A DNA stretch of 64,000 bases from Synanceia verrucosa (lineage: Eukaryota > Chordata > Actinopteri > Perciformes > Synanceiidae): NCBI GenBank assembly GCA_029721515.1, contig CM056553.1:5494849-5558848 (forward strand). The letters run 5' to 3'. This document shows, one piece after another, positions 61,170 to 64,000 of this stretch. Each line of letters opens with the position of its first letter. Position 1 is the stretch's first letter. The notes under the pieces were generated by a model that was given only the letters and a program-made list of their open reading frames with translations, had not been told where the DNA came from and searched no databases. Made by a program: the position numbers and the translations under genes.

Positions 61170-61969
61170 AGAATAATCACAGGTTGTTGTGGATTAATTT
61201 AGATCAATCACGATTAAATAGCATTCATTTTTAATCTATTTTAATCACGTTTCATTTTTCATGAACAAAGGGAATATATTTGCACAGAACATGTTTATTA
61301 AATACCTTCAACAGTCACTGCTGCTCTTCTATTAAACACCCTGTGCATTATAATGTATTTATTCTGTACGTAGTCTAACATCCAGTGCAATACATTTGTA
61401 TTTCCTACTTCCTGTTTATATATTCAGTATTTATTCTTGTTGTAAATTCATATTCATATTTGTATAGGCAATTTTTTATACTTATTTTGTATTTAAATTA
61501 TAAGATTTATTTACTTATTTTCAAACTTCTTATTTTCATACTTATTTTAAGCTCTGCAGTTTCGTTGTACAATGTTATAATGACAATAAAGATCATTCTG
61601 TTCTTCTAGTTTCAACAACACAACTTGAAGCAACTTAATAATGTCTGGTCTCTTTGTTTTCAACAATCATTTATTCACAATCAACCATTGTGTTAGCCTG
61701 ACCGTATCCCATACTTCCTGTGACGCTGCACAAAATTTCACAACCAAGTCAGTCTGGCCAAGTTGCCGTTCTCTTCGATTTCAGATTCCCCTAGGAATGG
61801 GGACCAATATGGCAGCCGCCACTGATACACACAACCCAAAATAACAATAAAAAACACAGTTTAGAAAGACAATATCAGTACTTACAACATAGATTGGACT
61901 TGGTCCCGGTGTTATAGCTGGGCATTCCAAAATACTTGTCGAAAAGATGGGGCCAGCCATTATTATCCC
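41717..61969 (-). CDS. rxfp1: Relaxin family peptide receptor 1, 5' end outside window
   Basis: Sixteen minus-strand exons join in frame to about 713 residues: 61969-61886, 60292-60187, 58344-58273, 57571-57500, 56020-55949, 55721-55650, 55261-55193, 55068-54997, 54794-54723, 53197-53126, 52777-52706, 52191-52120, 51189-50960, 44101-43691, 43169-42951 and 42093-41717. The linker exon (GDNNGWPHLFDKYF) is followed by ten leucine-rich repeats, nine on 72-bp exons and one on 69 bp, then the hinge FQYCGYAPHVRSCKP and seven membrane segments. The protein is a cell-surface receptor coupled to G proteins that responds to relaxin. TLEKYICIVYPF replaces the DRY box as in human RXFP1, and NPILY is the NPxxY motif. 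The tail keeps PSLTWQEMWPLQE, which separates it from RXFP2. The signal peptide and LDLa module, needed for signalling in the known receptor, are not found before 64000 and presumably lie beyond it. Confidence 0.96.
43366..43652. mobile_element. Fold-back transposon-like element (rxfp1 intron)
   Basis: The ends ACCTCTGCCAAGTTGG (near 43370) and CCACCTTGGCGGAGGT (near 43638-43653) are inverted repeats with two mismatches. Inside them a left block rich in TTTGTTTGTTGGTT matches, in reverse complement, a right block rich in CAACAAACCAACAAAC, so the arms extend over 80 bp or more. The central part contains GGACGGATTTTGACCAAG. The right end lies only about 40 bp from the exon at 43691. Confidence 0.75.
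44360..44525 (+). repeat. Degenerate tandem repeat
   Basis: Six or so loose repeats of the type AATAATGACTTTATTCTC occur, spaced 25-30 bp apart, in the large rxfp1 intron. Confidence 0.6.
45166..46085. mobile_element. TTAA-flanked non-autonomous transposon with internal duplication
   Basis: The element begins after TTAA (45166-45169) with AAGGTACAATATGTAAG and ends CTACATACGGTTCCT before TTAA (46082-46085); the tips are imperfect inverted repeats. TTAA target duplication is typical of piggyBac-like elements. Inside, a segment at about 45620-45725 (CACAGCTCT, ACTCCTTCTAAGTGT, GGTGATrCCCAAGG, GCTGCTTTTCATTCACTGT) recurs at about 45837-45945, about 217 bp apart. A 112-codon open frame spans both copies but is unlikely to be a gene. 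Confidence 0.7.
46249..46480 (+). mobile_element. tRNA-derived SINE, family B
   Basis: The head TAGCTCAGCCTGTAGTGAC followed by GCCAGTTCAAGTCC gives A- and B-box-like elements 40-45 bp apart. The body carries GAGGTGCCCTTGAGCAAGGC. The end includes a CTTCTTCTTCTT run before the next SINE, which is in reverse orientation. Confidence 0.75.
46549..46864 (-). mobile_element. tRNA-derived SINE, family A, copy 2
   Basis: On the minus strand it reads GGGCGGCACAGTGGTGTAGT, then the conserved body and tail shared with 36259-36615 and 62694-63045. The B-box region present in the other copies is deleted here: the sequence passes from CTCACAGCAAGAAGG straight to CCTTTCTGTGTGG. Confidence 0.85.
49020..50260 (+). 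pseudogene. Penelope-like retroelement remnant (rxfp1 intron)
   Basis: Broken plus-strand frames show Penelope-type reverse transcriptase features: NKGRCTVVL, a degenerate FYGLP block, SSINSVAFNI, APLVGNNP, LDPDETLVSYDVTSLF (about 49395-49440) and the polymerase box RYVDDTWVKI (about 49590). Downstream is a decayed GIY-YIG-like region: QSNVMYTVQCSEEC, then CKRMAQHRRANSSGQDS and AREDRWFERGV. The YIG part of the endonuclease core appears to be deleted. Stops and frameshifts make it inactive. It lies inside the 6.9-kb rxfp1 intron, opposite to the gene. Confidence 0.85.
53610..53760 (-). repeat. Dispersed repeat family 3, reverse copy
   Basis: GGGAAATTCACCCACCACAGCAGC and the following AT-rich stretch are the reverse complement of the repeat ends at 10015-10230 and 33355-33575. 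Confidence 0.6.
59588..59750 (+). mobile_element. Tc1/mariner-like terminal fragment
   Basis: TATACACTCCTGATCAAAAT followed by TTTAAGATCAGTTCAGATCA and TGTTGGATCTTAAGAAGG resembles the terminal repeat of a Tc1-like element family widespread in fish. No transposase frame follows. Identification is from memory of the terminal motif. Confidence 0.55.
59752..59974. mobile_element. TTAA-flanked MITE
   Basis: The left end is TTAAGGCCATTTCATACTGA (59752 onward). The right end, read in reverse complement, is TTAAAGGTCAATTCATACTC. The inverted ends continue into GGTGGACT / GAATGGACT and then GC-rich interiors. The element is about 215 bp without coding capacity, directly next to the Tc1-like fragment. 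Confidence 0.75.
61139..61166. repeat. (CA)n microsatellite in rxfp1 intron
   Basis: About 14 CA units. Confidence 0.95.
61280..61605 (+). repeat. Retroelement 3'-end-like segment
   Basis: An AT-rich stretch ends TTTCGTTGTACAATGTTATA, then TGACAATAAAGATCATTC, a form seen at the 3' ends of fish non-LTR retrotransposons. No reverse-transcriptase coding sequence is attached. Confidence 0.4.
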
Positions 61970-62329
61970 CTGCAAAAAGACAGAGGACAGATTACAACAC
62001 ATTATTTGTCCTTCAAAACCAAACATGTCTTATTACGTCTAATCCAAGGTTGTAAATGCATGTCACAGTTCTTCTCACTGTTTTATGGTAACGACCTTCA
62101 GCTCGCCCACAGCGACACAAAGCTGAGTTGACTGATCAGTGGCTTTATGATCTCTCCTGTAATGCTAATATCTATTTATTCAGGAACAGATAGACAGGCC
62201 TTTAGAATACCTAACAATCGACAATAAATACAAAAGAGACGGCACAAAACGTATGACAAAACACTGCACATTGACATTTCAATACAAGACATTCAACACA
62301 ATTGAATCCACCCCTTCCTCTGTCACTAT

Positions 62330-63190
62330 AGGTGACGCTCCTCTTCATCATTTACCTCCTTCCCCATCGCCAATATTCTTCTTCTGGAAATATATCATTC
62401 ATTTCCACCGCTACATGGATGACACCCTGCTCTATCTCACCAGTAAACCCACTTCCACTACCCCTCTCCCTTCCCTCACTGCAGAAATAAAAACCCAATT
62501 TTCAGCAACAAATTTGAGTTTCTTCTCATTGGTATCATTATCCAAAACTGACAACTTTTCCCTGACAATTGACAACAATTGACTGTCTTCTTCTCCCCAC
62601 AGGTTAAGAGTCTGAGTGTCACCCTTGACTGCACTCTTTCCTATATTAATAATAATATAAATAATGAATAATGATAAAAATAATGAATAACATGAGCGAG
62701 GTGGTGTAGTGGTTAGCACTGTCGCCTCACAGCAAGAAGGTACCGAGTTCGATTCCCGGCCCAGGGGCCTTTCTGTGTGGAGTTTGCATGTTCTCCCCGT
62801 GTCTGCGTGGGTTCTCTCTGGTACTCTGGCTTCCTCCCACCATCCAAAAACATGCATGGGGATTAGGTTAATTGGCTAATTTAAATTGTCCGTAGGTGTG
62901 AATGTGAGTGTGAGTGGTTGTTTGTCTCTATGTGTCCTGTGATGAACTGGAGACTTGTCCCCTGACTTTCACCCTAAGACAACTGGGATAGGCTCCAGCC
63001 CCCCCGCGACCCTATGAGGATAAGCGGTAGAAAATGGATGGATGGATGAATAACATCATAATACATCACACTTCCACTGAATGAAATATCAATTGCCTCA
63101 TTAATTAATTGCAGCCTAGACTACTGCAATTAACTTCTCTTTGGTTTCCCTCAAAAATCCCTGACTTATTAATACCATTGATCGCTGGTG
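62330..63190 (+). pseudogene. L2-like LINE reverse transcriptase remnant, split by a SINE
   Basis: Plus-strand frames contain HRYMDDTLLYL (the polymerase box, about 62404-62436), LTKTDNFSLTIDN-like sequence, then PQVKSLSVTLDCTLSY (about 62600-62645). After the SINE at 62694-63045 the coding similarity resumes with SLDYCN, a stop, then LLFGFPQKS (about 63115-63165). This order is that of L2/CR1-group LINEs of fish. Several hundred bases between blocks are missing, so it is inactive. Confidence 0.82.
62683..63056 (+). mobile_element. tRNA-derived SINE, family A, copy 3, with 11-bp target duplication
   Basis: The SINE (62694-63045) starts GAGCGAGGTGGTGTAGTGGT (A box), has GAGTTCGATTCCCGG (B box) and ends in GATGGATG repeats. 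It is flanked by exact ATGAATAACAT copies at 62683-62693 and 63046-63056. The target is the L2 remnant. This is the best-preserved of the three family A copies. Confidence 0.93.
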
Positions 63191-64000
63191 TAAGTGATGT
63201 AGACAGCTGCCTAGTGAATGTTACATTTTAGGAACAGAGCAAAAGGTCCTGAACCTTCCAGAAAATAACCAAGAACAAGCAGCAACCAGACTCGGCTTCG
63301 ACAAGACCAGAACCCAAATGCACGACTCAGAAAGTTTCAAAGGACTATGACTATGAAAAAGGGCCAAAAAAAGACAAAGAAGGTAAGTATTAGATTAACT
63401 ATGCAGCAAAACCATAATGCTCCCCCTGAAGCTGACTAAGAACTGAAGGGAAAATAACTCTACTGAGGAAACAGCTAATCGAACTAACCAAGGCTACAAA
63501 TTAACAGCCCTCACAAAAGATGAAGAAAGTAACCAAAGTTGCAAACAACAGCCTGACCCTGCAAAACCAATTAACAAACAAGGTTACAATGAAAAGGCAC
63601 ACACAAAATGTAGCAGAAACAGACTTGATTTGACTAAGGAATACTGACACTGACATGGCACAAGACGAACTGGCACAGAACAGAGCATTTACTATTTATA
63701 GGTAAGGGGACACTGCTGGACAGGAGAATGGGAGGGCAGGAAGTAAAGTGGCTGACAACAAGAGGGAAACGATACAAAATAAAACAAGAAATGTCAATAT
63801 GACTGAAGGTAATGAAAAACTGTGACTTAACTTAATAAAATGATGAGACCTGACAAGTTGAGGCTGCAGCAAACAATTATTTTCAATAATGTTCTTGTTT
63901 AACTTGTTAATATAGTATCAGGAAATGGTAAAAGGATTCCTGTCACAATTACCCAGAAGCAAAGGTGTCAACGTAAAAAATTCTTTGACAAAGAATGTCA

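Larger units (their letters stand above)
61970..64000 (-). other. rxfp1 intron continuing past the right edge
   Basis: This lies upstream of the linker exon at 61969. I searched the minus strand for an LDLa exon (cysteine-rich, ending CDG/DDCGNxxDExxC) and found none. Contents are an L2 remnant, an inserted SINE and about 800 bp of unassigned sequence at 63190-64000. Confidence 0.6.

Overview
The window is vertebrate nuclear DNA, almost certainly from a ray-finned (teleost) fish. Its genes are split into many short exons with GT-AG introns. The recognisable products are vertebrate proteins, and the introns and spacers carry repeats typical of fish: hAT-type miniature elements, tRNA-derived SINEs, L2-like and Penelope-like retroelement remnants, and long (TA)n and (CA)n arrays. 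The species cannot be named from sequence alone.

Five protein-coding genes are supported. From left to right they are: the first coding exon of rapgef2 (minus strand, 8593-8661, the rest lying beyond the left edge); spmip2, also called C4orf45 (plus, 11161-12465, 3' end uncertain); ppid, cyclophilin-40 (plus, 18198-23011, ten coding exons, complete, 370 aa); etfdh, ETF-ubiquinone oxidoreductase (minus, 23896-38354, thirteen coding exons, complete, 622 aa); and rxfp1, relaxin family peptide receptor 1 (minus, 41717-61969, sixteen coding exons, lacking the signal-peptide and LDLa exons beyond the right edge). Order and relative strand match human 4q32 read in reverse (RXFP1, ETFDH, PPID, C4orf45, RAPGEF2), with two differences: the multi-exon FNIP2 gene that sits between PPID and C4orf45 in human is not visible, and the small C4orf46 gene between RXFP1 and ETFDH is not seen. 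ppid and etfdh are convergent, with predicted 3' ends about 270 bp apart.

The genes do not form a pathway. Ppid is a cytosolic Hsp90 co-chaperone and prolyl isomerase; Etfdh passes electrons from ETF to ubiquinone at the inner mitochondrial membrane; Rxfp1 is a cell-surface G-protein-coupled receptor; Rapgef2 is a Rap guanine-nucleotide exchange factor; Spmip2 is a sperm microtubule inner protein.

The rest is introns and spacers. Notable structures are four hAT-like elements with 8-bp target-site duplications (one nested in another), a 33-bp minisatellite with a 99-bp higher-order period, a long inverted repeat around a (TA)n array in ppid intron 9, a SINE with an 11-bp target duplication inside an L2 remnant, a Penelope-like remnant, and two TTAA-flanked elements. 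I found no clearly novel biological system. Exon boundaries were worked out by hand from frame continuity, splice dinucleotides and recalled family sequences; no database search was run.
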